A stretch of 16,781 bases of DNA from JAVWIF01 sp036639635 (GCA_036639635.1 JAVWIF010000041.1:1-16781); one strand, 5' to 3'; positions 6,165 through 14,967 are shown, counted from the stretch's first letter. The notes: generated by a model from the letters alone, not told the origin. Made by a program: numbers and translations.

Positions 6165-7124
6165 ATGAAAAATATATTTAGTAAATTAAATATTTGTTGG
6201 ATTTTATCAACAACAATTATCTTAACAATTCTTACTATCATGATGCAAGGGGGAGCTATTAACCTTTATTATCAAAGCACAATTTATACAATCGGAATTA
6301 ATATGATATTAGCAATTTCTTTGAACCTTATTATTGGAGTAACAGGACAATTCTCTTTAGGACATGCAGGGTTTATGTGTATTGGGGCATATGCCACTGC
6401 CATTATTACCAAAGCAAACCCTAACATGATGGGCTTTATGATGGGGGTAGTGGTTGGTGGTATCATTAGTGCAATTGTAGCACTAATTGTAGCGATACCA
6501 ACATTGCGATTAAAGGGTGACTACTTAGCAATTGCTACTTTAGGATTCTCTGAAATCGTACGTATTATTGTTTTAAATATGACAATTACCAATGGTGCTG
6601 CTGGTTTATTTGGAATACCTAAATTAACAACATGGCCACTTTTAGTAACTTGTATTGTTATATCAATAATTATCGTGTTGAATTTTTCTAGAAGTGCTCC
6701 AGGACGAGCTTGTATTTCTATTCGTGAAGATGAAATTGCATCTGAATCAATGGGGATTAATACAACCAAATATAAAACAATTGCTTTTGTAATTGGAGCA
6801 ATTTTGGCAAGTCTTGCAGGTGCGTTATATGCTTGTAACTACTATGTAGTAAAGCCAGATTTATTTACATTTAATAAATCTGTAGATATCTTAATCCTTG
6901 TTGTGTTTGGAGGGATGGGAAGTTATACAGGAAGTATTGTTGCAGCAGTAGTTATTGGATTTATTAATATGTATTTAACACAGTTCTCTGATATTCGAAT
7001 GATTATTTATGGAGCTGCATTAGTTGCTATTATGGTATTTCGTCCAAAAGGATTGTTTGGAACAAAAGAGTTTACAATTTCAGCCTTATTTAAACGATTT
7101 GGTAAGAATAAGGAGGTAGAATAA
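6165..7124 (+). CDS. livM: Branched-chain amino acid ABC transporter permease LivM
   Basis: This is the second membrane subunit, pairing with LivH to form the translocation pore. It has 319 residues, with hydrophobic segments throughout. The LivM signature NLIIGVTGQFSLGHAGFMCIGAYATA is near residues 53-78. The cytoplasmic coupling stretch SREDE-like sequence CISIREDEIASESMGIN lies near residues 183-200, and VFRPKGLFG near the C-terminus is typical of the family. The ATG at 6165 is three bases after the livH stop, with an AAGGTG ribosome binding site inside the end of livH. A charged tail ends one base before the livG ATG. Confidence 0.93.
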   Translation: MKNIFSKLNICWILSTTIILTILTIMMQGGAINLYYQSTIYTIGINMILAISLNLIIGVTGQFSLGHAGFMCIGAYATAIITKANPNMMGFMMGVVVGGIISAIVALIVAIPTLRLKGDYLAIATLGFSEIVRIIVLNMTITNGAAGLFGIPKLTTWPLLVTCIVISIIIVLNFSRSAPGRACISIREDEIASESMGINTTKYKTIAFVIGAILASLAGALYACNYYVVKPDLFTFNKSVDILILVVFGGMGSYTGSIVAAVVIGFINMYLTQFSDIRMIIYGAALVAIMVFRPKGLFGTKEFTISALFKRFGKNKEVE

Positions 7125-7125
7125 A

Positions 7126-7902
7126 ATGAATTTATTGAAGATCAGTGGACTTACAAAGAACTTTGGTGGACTTTGTGCAGTATCCAACATTAATATGGAA
7201 ATCAATGAAAAAGAATTAATAGGATTAATAGGACCAAATGGTGCTGGAAAAACAACACTATTTAATTTATTAACAGGTGTTTATGAACCAAGTGAAGGTA
7301 GTATTCAATTAAATGTGAATGGTACAATGAAAGAAATTGGTGGGTTAAAACCATACGTTGTTACACGTAATGGACTTGCCCGTACTTTCCAGAATATTCG
7401 ATTATTTAAAGATTTAAGTACGTTAGATAACGTAAAGATTGCGATGCACAAGAATATTAAATATGGTACTTTGCAAGCAATCTTAAGAACTCCTAATTTT
7501 TATAAAGAAGAAAAATTAGTAGATGAAAAAGCGAAAGAATTATTAAAGATTGTAAACTTATATGAAAAGCGTAATGAATTAGCAAAGAACTTACCATATG
7601 GGGAACAACGACGTTTAGAAATTGCTAGAGCACTAGCAACACAACCTAAAATATTGTTTTTAGATGAGCCAGCAGCTGGGATGAACCCACAAGAAACAGC
7701 GGATTTAACGGACTTAATTCATCAGATTAAAAATGATTTTAATTTGACGGTTATTTTAATTGAACATGATATGTCTTTGGTTATGAAAATTTGTGAACGT
7801 ATTTATGTATTAGATTATGGAAAGTGTATAGCAAATGGAATACCTGAAGTAATTAAAAATGATAAGCGTGTTATTAAAGCATACTTAGGGGAGGATATTT
7901 AA
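7126..7902 (+). CDS. livG: Branched-chain amino acid ABC transporter ATPase LivG
   Basis: LivG is one of two cytoplasmic ATPases that power the importer. It has 258 residues, the normal LivG length. The Walker A motif GPNGAGKT is at residues 36-43, the Q-loop at ARTFQNIRLF, the signature YGEQRR at about 159-164 in the LivG-specific form, Walker B at ILFLDEP, and the switch histidine in VILIEHDM. The C-terminal helix with IPEVIKNDKRVIKAYLGE is typical of this subfamily. AAGGAGG at 7110-7116 lies within the livM end. Spacing to livM and livF is one base on each side, so translation is probably coupled. Confidence 0.95.
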   Translation: MNLLKISGLTKNFGGLCAVSNINMEINEKELIGLIGPNGAGKTTLFNLLTGVYEPSEGSIQLNVNGTMKEIGGLKPYVVTRNGLARTFQNIRLFKDLSTLDNVKIAMHKNIKYGTLQAILRTPNFYKEEKLVDEKAKELLKIVNLYEKRNELAKNLPYGEQRRLEIARALATQPKILFLDEPAAGMNPQETADLTDLIHQIKNDFNLTVILIEHDMSLVMKICERIYVLDYGKCIANGIPEVIKNDKRVIKAYLGEDI

Positions 7903-7903
7903 T

Positions 7904-8608
7904 ATGTTAGATGTAAAGAACTTAAATGTCCACTATGGTGTTATTCATGCTTTAAAAGATGTTTCGATGGAAGTTCAAGAAGGTGAAATTGTTGCTTTAA
8001 TAGGTGCGAATGGGGCTGGTAAAACAACGCTTTTACAAACAATAAGTGGACTACTTAAAAAAACGAGTGGAGAAATCATGTTTTTAGGAAATTCGTTACA
8101 GAAAGCAAGTGCTAAAACAATTGTAAAAGAAGGCATTACACAAGTACCTGAAGGAAGACATATATTCTCTGGAATGAGTGTTTATGAAAATATTATCATG
8201 GGGGCATATTTACGTAAGGATAAAGAAGGTATTAAAGCTGATATACAAGATATTTATGAACGATTCCCCATCTTAGGAAAACGAAGCAATCAAGATGCAT
8301 CTACTTTATCTGGTGGAGAACAACAAATGTTAGCAATGGGAAGAGCTTTGATGGCTAGACCTAAAATATTACTATTAGATGAACCTAGTATGGGGCTAGC
8401 TCCCATTCTTGTAAAAGAAATCTTTAATATTATTAAAGATATTAATGCAAAAGGAACTACCATATTATTAGTTGAACAGAATGCAAAGATGGCATTATCA
8501 ATTGCAGATCGTGCATATGTTATGGAAACTGGTAAAATAATTATGAGCGGAACAGGTGCAGAATTAGGAAGTAGTGAAGAAATTCAGAAAGCTTATTTAG
8601 GAGGATAA
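7904..8608 (+). CDS. livF: Branched-chain amino acid ABC transporter ATPase LivF
   Basis: LivF is the second ATPase of the importer, partner of LivG. It has 234 residues. Walker A GANGAGKT is at 34-41. The Q-loop region is TQVPEGRHIFSGMSVYENI, a LivF hallmark. The signature LSGGEQQML begins at residue 135, Walker B is ILLLDEPSMGLAP, and the switch histidine of many ABC ATPases is replaced by glutamine in ILLVEQNAK, which is normal for LivF. GGGGAGG near 7889-7895 gives a strong ribosome binding site. It begins one base after the livG stop, and the next gene begins four bases after its own stop. Confidence 0.95.
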   Translation: MLDVKNLNVHYGVIHALKDVSMEVQEGEIVALIGANGAGKTTLLQTISGLLKKTSGEIMFLGNSLQKASAKTIVKEGITQVPEGRHIFSGMSVYENIIMGAYLRKDKEGIKADIQDIYERFPILGKRSNQDASTLSGGEQQMLAMGRALMARPKILLLDEPSMGLAPILVKEIFNIIKDINAKGTTILLVEQNAKMALSIADRAYVMETGKIIMSGTGAELGSSEEIQKAYLGG

Positions 8609-8612
8609 ATCT

Positions 8613-9260
8613 ATGTATGTGAAAAATAGAATGACAAAGAACCCTGTATGTATTGATATAAACAGTAAAATTAGTGATGTTGTGGATATTATGAGTGAGC
8701 GTGAATTACATCGTATACCAGTTGTGAATGGTAAAAAGCTAGTAGGCTTAGTTACAGAAGGTATGATATCTAAAAATGGCGCAACCAAAGCAACCAGCTT
8801 AAGTATTTATGAACTAAACTATTTATTATCAAAAACAAGTGTTGATGCTATTATGATTCGTGATGTTATATCCATTCAAGAAGATCGTTTCTTAGAAGAT
8901 GCAGCACTGTTAATGTTTAAACATGATATTGGTTGTTTGCCTGTTGTAAATAATGAAAATGAAGTCGTTGGAATTCTGACGAGTAATGATGTATTATCTT
9001 CTTTCTTAGATATTCTTGGATATCGTGAAAGTGGTAGTCGTGTTTGTGTATCAGTAAAAGATGAACTAGGTACAATTGGGGATCTATCACAAATCTTTGT
9101 AAAGAATAATTGTAATATTACACACTTAGGCGTGTACTCACAACATAATGGATGTGCAGATATTATTATTCATATTGATACCTTCCAAACAGATGCTTTA
9201 GAAAAAGATTTAGAAGCACATGATTATAAAGTATTAAGTATTACTAAAAATCCCAATTAA
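8613..9260 (+). CDS. CBS-CBS-ACT domain protein of the AcuB type
   Basis: This 215-residue soluble protein has two CBS domains (about 1-60 and 75-135) followed by an ACT domain (about 142-210). The first CBS motif includes MTKNPVCIDINSKISDVVDIMSERELHRIPVV; the second includes ALLMFKHDIGCLPVVNNENEVVGILTSNDVL. The ACT domain shows VSVKDELGTIGDLSQIFVKNNCNITHLGVYS. The order and length match Bacillus AcuB. CBS pairs usually bind adenine nucleotides and ACT domains usually bind amino acids, so this is probably a regulatory or sensing protein. It lies four bases after livF, with GGAGG at its start, and before the operon terminator. It is therefore co-transcribed with the branched-chain amino acid importer, not with acuA/acuC as in Bacillus. 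Its target is unknown. Confidence 0.85.
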   Translation: MYVKNRMTKNPVCIDINSKISDVVDIMSERELHRIPVVNGKKLVGLVTEGMISKNGATKATSLSIYELNYLLSKTSVDAIMIRDVISIQEDRFLEDAALLMFKHDIGCLPVVNNENEVVGILTSNDVLSSFLDILGYRESGSRVCVSVKDELGTIGDLSQIFVKNNCNITHLGVYSQHNGCADIIIHIDTFQTDALEKDLEAHDYKVLSITKNPN

Positions 9261-9266
9261 TAGCAT

Positions 9267-9305
9267 AAAGACGTTTCTTATAAGAATAGGAGTCGTCTTT
9301 TTTTT
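9267..9305 (+). terminator. Terminator of the liv operon
   Basis: AAAGACG (9267-9273) pairs with CGTCTTT (9294-9300), followed by T to 9305. A small self-complementary stretch TTCTTATAAGAA lies in the loop. It follows the stop at 9260. Confidence 0.75.
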
Positions 9306-9331
9306 GCGTAATGATAAATTTTAACTATGGT
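9304..9331 (+). promoter_or_regulatory. Possible promoter of the GGDEF-EAL gene (weak)
   Basis: TTGCGT (9304-9309) and TATGGT (9326-9331), 16 bases apart, are the best pair seen. A consensus-like TATAAT at 9398-9403 is closer to the gene but has no acceptable -35 box. The leader up to 9448 was inspected for a c-di-GMP riboswitch core and none was recognised. Confidence 0.3.
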
Positions 9332-9448
9332 AAACTAAAAAGTCTAAGAATTTCTACAAACTTGGAAATGTAAGGCGAATAACCTTTTTTTAGTAAATAT
9401 AATATGATAAGATACTCATATAGAGATTTTAGGATATTGGGTGATATG

Positions 9449-11713
9449 ATGAAAATTAGAGTCAACAACATCAAAAAAAGGCGATTTTCTGTTAACTTAG
9501 CAGGATTTTTTTTGGTGCTTTGCATTTTAATTAGTGGATTATGTTATCAACATTATAATGAATTAAAAAAAACAATAGAACAAGAAAGTAAGGGCTATTT
9601 ACAAGAAATAACAACGCGTATTGGTAGTGATGTGAACACTATGATAAAAGATAATTATGCGTTACTTGATACGATTTATGCATTGATTAACAATACAAAA
9701 GCATCAACATTTGAAAATATTCAAGAGGTTATAGAAATGCAACAAAAACATTGGCAATTTGATACTATGATGTTAATTGATGAAGATGGAGTTGCCTATA
9801 ATTCAGAAGGTAAAACAATTACTTTAAGTAGTGGTGTTTATTTACGTGACACAATGTTACATAATAAAAATACAATGTCACCTTCACAACTCATTAATAA
9901 TAAGGAATATGTTGTTTTCGCAATCCCTGTAAAAGATATGCATATAGCAAATAAAAACATGGTAGCTATCGCTGTAAATTATAAACCAGAGATATTTGAA
10001 AATGTTTTAAAAATGAAAGCTTTTGGAGGCGAAGCATATTCGCAAATTATTGATAAAAATGGATTGATGGTAATTCGTTCTTCGGCAAAACAGGGAGAAA
10101 GTATTGGATATAATGCCTTTACGACGATTCATTCTTCAAAAGATTTAAGTGAAGATAATTTTCAAACTATGCTAAGCGACATAAAAAACAATGCAAGTGG
10201 GCAGTTCGCATTAACTTTAAATGGAGAGAAAGTATATATGGTGTATACGCCAATAAAGGCTAGCGATTGGTTTTTATATACCTTTGTACCAACAAAAACA
10301 GTCAATGAAAAATCAGATGCATTTTTGAATTTAACAATTCTATTTGGTGGATTTATTACCCTCATGTTCCTTTTTGTAGCAATTTATATTTGGTTTGTTT
10401 TCTATCGAAACCGTCGTAATTTAGAAGAGATTGCATATGTAGACATCGTAACAAATGGACATACGATTCAAAAATTTTATGAATTAATGCAAGTCTCTAT
10501 TGCACAAAATAAACAAACATTTGCACTTGTTTATATCAATGTGGATAAGTTTAAAATGGTAAATGAAGAATTTGGTAGAGAACAAGGTGATGAAGTAATT
10601 CGCTGTATTCAAAAAGGAATAGAGAAAGGTCTTTATAAAGATGAATATGTGGGGCATATCTCTGCGGATAATTTTTGTGTATTGGTGAAATTTGAAAATA
10701 AAGAAAAAATTGTGAAGCGCTTTAGTGAGTGGTGTGAAAATATAGCAAACGAACAAATGAAAAGTATGTTTGATTGGAAAGTCCTCATATTGGAATTTGG
10801 AGTTTTTATCATCCAAGATAAAGCGATTGAATTTCCTTTTATGGTAGATCGAGCTAAACTTGCTTTACGTGAAGTTATGGAAGAATTACCAGATAACAAT
10901 AAGGTACATTATGCTTTCTATGATGAAAATGCAAGAAAACGTTTAGTTCGTGAGAAACATTTAACCGATAGAATGGAAGAGGCATTAAACAATAATGAAT
11001 TTATGGTCTATTTACAACCGAAATACAATGTAGATGGACGCCATATTGAAGGCGCAGAAGCTTTGGTTAGATGGAATAGCTATGATGAAGGAATGATTTA
11101 TCCCAACGAATTTATTCCATTATTTGAAAAGAATGGTTTTATTATTAACCTGGATCTTTGGATGTTTGAACATGTTTGTCAATTATTAGAACGTTGGCAA
11201 TCCGAAGGGAAAACGTTAGTAAAAGTATCCATCAATTGTTCTAGAGCCCATTTGAAGAACCGAGACTTTGTAGAACAATATAAAGCGATATTTGAAAAAT
11301 ACACAATACCGGCTAAGTATATTGAGATAGAAATGACAGAAAGTATTGTATATGAAAACAAAGAAGAATTAAAATATATTATTAGTCAATTTCACGCTTT
11401 AGGTTTTGAGTGTTCTATGGATGATTTTGGAAGTGGTTATTCTTCCTTGAATCTGATTCAGGATTTACCTTTTGATACATTAAAAATAGATCGCATTTTC
11501 TTTACACATATGGAAGAAGTAGAAAAAACAGAAGCCATTATTCAAAGTATTATCATGATGGCAAAAGCCCTTTCTATGCATACGGTAGCAGAAGGTGTGG
11601 AGGAATTACAACATGTTGAAATGTTACGGAGAATAGATTGTGAGCTAATTCAAGGATATGTATTTGCGAAACCACAGTCTATTGAGGACTTTGAAAAACT
11701 GTTCTTTAAGTGA
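9449..11713 (+). CDS. Membrane sensor with degenerate GGDEF and intact EAL domain (probable c-di-GMP phosphodiesterase)
   Basis: A 754-residue protein: membrane segment at about 17-38, extracellular sensor region of about 250 residues resembling a Cache fold, second membrane segment at about 294-319, then GGDEF and EAL domains in the cytoplasm. The cyclase signature position reads SADNF (405-409) instead of GGDEF, so cyclase activity should be absent, although the earlier NVDKFKMVNEEFG loop is kept. The EAL domain looks active: EAL at 537-539, Asn596, Glu628, Asp658-Asp659 in DDFGSGYSS, Lys679, Glu715 and Gln735. It should hydrolyse c-di-GMP to pGpG under control of an outside signal. The start is chosen at 9449 after GGGTGA (9439-9444); 9446 is an equal in-frame alternative, and 9404 lacks a binding site. 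The next gene, a binding lipoprotein, starts 20 bases after the stop. Confidence 0.9.
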   Translation: MKIRVNNIKKRRFSVNLAGFFLVLCILISGLCYQHYNELKKTIEQESKGYLQEITTRIGSDVNTMIKDNYALLDTIYALINNTKASTFENIQEVIEMQQKHWQFDTMMLIDEDGVAYNSEGKTITLSSGVYLRDTMLHNKNTMSPSQLINNKEYVVFAIPVKDMHIANKNMVAIAVNYKPEIFENVLKMKAFGGEAYSQIIDKNGLMVIRSSAKQGESIGYNAFTTIHSSKDLSEDNFQTMLSDIKNNASGQFALTLNGEKVYMVYTPIKASDWFLYTFVPTKTVNEKSDAFLNLTILFGGFITLMFLFVAIYIWFVFYRNRRNLEEIAYVDIVTNGHTIQKFYELMQVSIAQNKQTFALVYINVDKFKMVNEEFGREQGDEVIRCIQKGIEKGLYKDEYVGHISADNFCVLVKFENKEKIVKRFSEWCENIANEQMKSMFDWKVLILEFGVFIIQDKAIEFPFMVDRAKLALREVMEELPDNNKVHYAFYDENARKRLVREKHLTDRMEEALNNNEFMVYLQPKYNVDGRHIEGAEALVRWNSYDEGMIYPNEFIPLFEKNGFIINLDLWMFEHVCQLLERWQSEGKTLVKVSINCSRAHLKNRDFVEQYKAIFEKYTIPAKYIEIEMTESIVYENKEELKYIISQFHALGFECSMDDFGSGYSSLNLIQDLPFDTLKIDRIFFTHMEEVEKTEAIIQSIIMMAKALSMHTVAEGVEELQHVEMLRRIDCELIQGYVFAKPQSIEDFEKLFFK

Positions 11714-11733
11714 GTAGGAAAGGAGGCTTTGAC

Positions 11734-13617
11734 ATGAAATTAGCTAAGTTTAGTTGCATTGGTTTATCTATACTTATAGCAAGCTTTTCAATAAGTGGGT
11801 GTAAAAGTAGTAATATAAGTACACCAAAGAATGATATCTTAACACAAAAGAAAACATCTAAAGATCGAACACAGATTACAATATTAACAAAATATGCTTT
11901 TTCAATTAATAACTTTGAAAAAGCAGTAGAAGAAAAGTTTGACGATATTGATATTGTTCAGGTTGGTAACTATACATCTAATACGGTGCTAGCAAAAGAA
12001 TATGAAACTAGATTACGACATGATGACTTAACAGATATTGTGATGACTTGGCCACGTGATGTAGGAAGTGAATATTGGGAAGATCGTTTACTTGATCTTG
12101 CCGGAATGGATTTTACAAGTCAATATAATACGCCTAACTTAAGTACAATCGCAAAAGATGGTAAATTATTTTATATTCCTGGTCCTGCTCAAATTCGAGG
12201 TTTTCTCTACAACAAGACATTGTTTGAAGAAAAAGGCTGGAAAGTACCTAAAAATTATGATGAATTCATTGCCTTATGTAAGCAAATTGAAGCGAGTGGA
12301 ATGCGTGCAATTCAATTTAATTTAGGGAATGAAGAAATATTTGATACTGTGTTTACAGGTTTTAATTATGCTGGAGATTTCAGTACACCACAAGATGCTC
12401 AATGGATTAGTGATTATAATCAAGGAACAGGCAAATTTAGTGATCACTTTATGAAAGGTTTAGATGTGTTCTCATCTTTGATTGATCAAAAGATTATTCA
12501 ACCATCTGATTTAGATATTCATTATCAAGATACACAAGGGAATTTATATTCTAGAAAAACGGCAATGATTGAAGACAGTGTGCAAATAGCTAGTGCACAA
12601 TATGCTAAAACATATTCTAGCGATGAATTTGCTGTCATGCCATTTTTTAGTCCTGGAGATGCAGGAGATTGGGTGCGATTGGAAAGAGTTTGTTATATTG
12701 GCCTAAATAAACATTTAGGAGAAGATAAGCAAAAAGCTAAATATGAGAAAGTCATGAAACTAATGAATTATATTAGTACAAAAGAAGGACAAACAATGCT
12801 AGCAAGTGATACAGGCGGTATGTTTTCAAGCTTGAAAAAAATGAATGCACCAGATGCAAAAGAAATAAAACCTTTGTTACCAACACTTGAAAGTGGGCGC
12901 TATGCACAGTTTCCTAAAATTATAAATGGACGAGATGCCTTACGTGAAGGTTTAGCAGGCATGCTAGAAGGTAGCATGAATAAAGATGAGGTAGCAAAGC
13001 ATGTTGATGCAGCGAATGCTAATCAGAAGACAAAAGAGAAGCCTAAAGTTTTAGGTAGCGCTAGTGAAGATTTCACAATGATAGATACAGGAAGTTTTGT
13101 ATGTGATAGTATGCGAGAAGTAGCGAAGAGCGATATTGCATTGTTTATGGATAATGGGAAAGATGGAAACTATAATGGGAAGGGAATTAGTGCTAAATTC
13201 TATAAGGGAGACATTCTCATGGATGATATCATGCGCGTTTATCCTGATATTAAACATGGTGAAAAAGGGGAACTTTGGAAGGTTAAGATGAGTGGTAAAG
13301 AGTTAATAAAGACATTAGAACATAGTATGGAGATTGATGGAAAGACGGGATGGTTTTATTATTTCTCTGGGTTAAAAATGACGTTTGATCCAACTGCTGA
13401 AGAAGGCAATCGGATAAAAAAGATTAGTCTAGAAAATGGTGATGCAATTAAAGACGAGACATTTTACAGTGTAGCGATCATGGATGAAACACTTCCTAAA
13501 GGTAGCTATCAATTAAGTGAAAAAACAGGAAAGTCAATTGTTAAAATTATTGAAAATGCAATTGTTCAACAAGAAACAATACGCCCTCTAAACGATAAGC
13601 GCTTTCTTATTGAATGA
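11734..13617 (+). CDS. Lipoprotein fusing a family-1 solute-binding domain to a 5'-nucleotidase C-terminal-like domain
   Basis: The 627-residue product starts with a lipoprotein signal (MKLAKF, hydrophobic core, lipobox ISGC, Cys23). Residues about 45-420 resemble a family-1 extracellular solute-binding protein of the sugar type: TQITILTKYAFS, TDIVMTWPRDVG, GKLFYIPGPAQIRGFLYNKTLFEEKGWKVP, and NYISTKEGQ. From about residue 442 the pattern changes to that of the 5'-nucleotidase C-terminal domain: GSFVCDSMREVAKSDIALF, YKGDILMDDIMRVYP, MSGKELIKTLEHS, and SGLKMTFDP. The usual GGDGY ligand loop is not visible; the place reads MDETLPKGSYQL. No metallophosphatase domain is present, so nucleotidase activity is not expected. 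AAAGGAGG at 11719-11726, seven bases before the ATG at 11734, fixes the start over an in-frame GTG at 11710. There is no permease or ATPase partner; the gene is in an operon with the EAL protein, which suggests a sensing role. Confidence 0.8.
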   Translation: MKLAKFSCIGLSILIASFSISGCKSSNISTPKNDILTQKKTSKDRTQITILTKYAFSINNFEKAVEEKFDDIDIVQVGNYTSNTVLAKEYETRLRHDDLTDIVMTWPRDVGSEYWEDRLLDLAGMDFTSQYNTPNLSTIAKDGKLFYIPGPAQIRGFLYNKTLFEEKGWKVPKNYDEFIALCKQIEASGMRAIQFNLGNEEIFDTVFTGFNYAGDFSTPQDAQWISDYNQGTGKFSDHFMKGLDVFSSLIDQKIIQPSDLDIHYQDTQGNLYSRKTAMIEDSVQIASAQYAKTYSSDEFAVMPFFSPGDAGDWVRLERVCYIGLNKHLGEDKQKAKYEKVMKLMNYISTKEGQTMLASDTGGMFSSLKKMNAPDAKEIKPLLPTLESGRYAQFPKIINGRDALREGLAGMLEGSMNKDEVAKHVDAANANQKTKEKPKVLGSASEDFTMIDTGSFVCDSMREVAKSDIALFMDNGKDGNYNGKGISAKFYKGDILMDDIMRVYPDIKHGEKGELWKVKMSGKELIKTLEHSMEIDGKTGWFYYFSGLKMTFDPTAEEGNRIKKISLENGDAIKDETFYSVAIMDETLPKGSYQLSEKTGKSIVKIIENAIVQQETIRPLNDKRFLIE

Positions 13618-13632
13618 AAACATTGGTATAAG

Positions 13633-13662
13633 TTGAACAATACAAGAATAAAAGTGTATAAT
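13633..13662 (+). promoter_or_regulatory. Promoter of the alcohol dehydrogenase gene
   Basis: TTGAAC (13633-13638) and a consensus TATAAT (13657-13662) are 18 bases apart. The start would be near 13669. The upstream ATG at 13661 overlaps the -10 box, so the real start is the ATG at 13688 behind GAGGAG (13676-13681). Confidence 0.65.
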
Positions 13663-13687
13663 GATGTCAAAAGACGAGGAGAATTAT

Positions 13688-14848
13688 ATGGAAAATTTTA
13701 TTTATTCAGTACCTACTAAAATTTATTTTGGAAAAGGACAAGTTGAACATATTGGAGAAATTATTGCTGAGTTCGGACAAAATGTTTTGCTTGTATATGG
13801 AGGCGGAAGTATTAAGCGTAATGGCTTATATGACAGCGTAACAAGCATTTTAAAACAAAAAGGGATAAACATTCATGAACTTGCTGGTGTAGAACCTAAC
13901 CCACGTATTACTACGGTACGTAAAGGTGTAGAACTTTGCCGTGAACATAAAATCGATGTTATATTACCAATAGGTGGTGGTTCTACTATTGACTGTGCAA
14001 AAGTTATTGCGGGTAGTGTTAGCTATCCTAATGATGCTTGGGATATTGTCATAGATCCAAGTAAAGTGGTTAGTGTATTACCAATTGTTACCATTCTTAC
14101 ATTATCTGCCACAGGTTCTGAAATGGATACTTTTGCAGTTATTAGCGATATGGAACATAATGATAAAATTGGAACAAGTCATGAAGATTTCCGTCCAAAA
14201 GTATCTATTCTTGATCCAAGTATTACGTGTAGTGTTCCTGCCAATCAAAGTGCTGCAGGAACGGCAGATATTATGTCTCATATAATGGAATGTTATTTTT
14301 CTAATGTGCAAGGATTTATGCTTGATAGAATGGCGGAAGGTTTATTAAAAACATGTATTGAATACGGTGTGAAAGCTGTAAAAGAACCCGACAATTATGA
14401 AGCAAGAGCCAACTTAATGTGGGCAAGTAGTTGGGCGATTAATAACTTTATTAAATTAGGTAAAGTTGTTACTTGGACAGTGCATCCTATGGAACATCAA
14501 TTAAGTGCTTATTATGACATAACTCATGGTGTTGGTTTAGCAATTCTAACTCCACATTGGATGGAATATGTACTAAATGATGTAAGTGTTCATAAGTTTA
14601 GAGAGTTTGGTATTAATGTATGGAATATAGATGCACAAAAAGACCCATTTGAAATAGCTCATGAAGCAATTAATTTAACAAAAGACTACTTCGTTAAGAT
14701 GGGAATACCTACAACACTTAGAGAAGTAGGTATTGTAGATGATCGCTATTTCGAAGTAATGGCACAAAAAGCAGCAGCCGATTTAAAAGGAGCATTTGTA
14801 GAATTAAATGCAGAAGACGTAAAAAACATTTTCCAAAAGGCATTATAG
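13688..14848 (+). CDS. Iron-containing alcohol dehydrogenase (YqhD/BdhA type)
   Basis: This 386-residue cytoplasmic oxidoreductase of the iron-dependent (type III) alcohol dehydrogenase family most likely reduces aldehydes to alcohols with NADPH, as YqhD and clostridial butanol dehydrogenases do. The nucleotide-binding loop GGGSTIDCAK is at about residues 96-105, after VLLVYGGGSIKRNGLYD. The metal ligands are in place: Asp194 and His198 in TADIMSH, His266 in HPMEHQ, and His280 in ITHGVG, nearly the same numbering as E. coli YqhD. The start at 13688 has GAGGAG six bases upstream. The gene has its own promoter in the short gap after the lipoprotein gene and its own terminator, so it appears to be an independent unit. 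The physiological substrate cannot be told from sequence. Confidence 0.92.
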   Translation: MENFIYSVPTKIYFGKGQVEHIGEIIAEFGQNVLLVYGGGSIKRNGLYDSVTSILKQKGINIHELAGVEPNPRITTVRKGVELCREHKIDVILPIGGGSTIDCAKVIAGSVSYPNDAWDIVIDPSKVVSVLPIVTILTLSATGSEMDTFAVISDMEHNDKIGTSHEDFRPKVSILDPSITCSVPANQSAAGTADIMSHIMECYFSNVQGFMLDRMAEGLLKTCIEYGVKAVKEPDNYEARANLMWASSWAINNFIKLGKVVTWTVHPMEHQLSAYYDITHGVGLAILTPHWMEYVLNDVSVHKFREFGINVWNIDAQKDPFEIAHEAINLTKDYFVKMGIPTTLREVGIVDDRYFEVMAQKAAADLKGAFVELNAEDVKNIFQKAL

Positions 14849-14860
14849 TATTATAACGTA

Positions 14861-14897
14861 GGCATTGATTAGACCCATATCAATGCCTTTTGTTTTT
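14861..14897 (+). terminator. Terminator of the alcohol dehydrogenase gene
   Basis: GGCATTGAT (14861-14869) and ATCAATGCC (14879-14887) pair perfectly with a 9-base loop. TTTTGTTTTT follows. It lies just after the stop at 14848. No comparable U-tract exists for the minus-strand ABC gene arriving from the other side. Confidence 0.85.
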
Positions 14898-14967
14898 GGG
14901 AATAGAACATTAGTCTTCAAGCTGATTAAAACTAATTAAGTACTTTCCACGCATAGTTTTCATCAAA

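Noticed and set aside
9306..9448. c-di-GMP riboswitch in the leader of the EAL gene
   Set aside because: The leader is short and AT-rich, and no GEMM-type conserved core was recognised.
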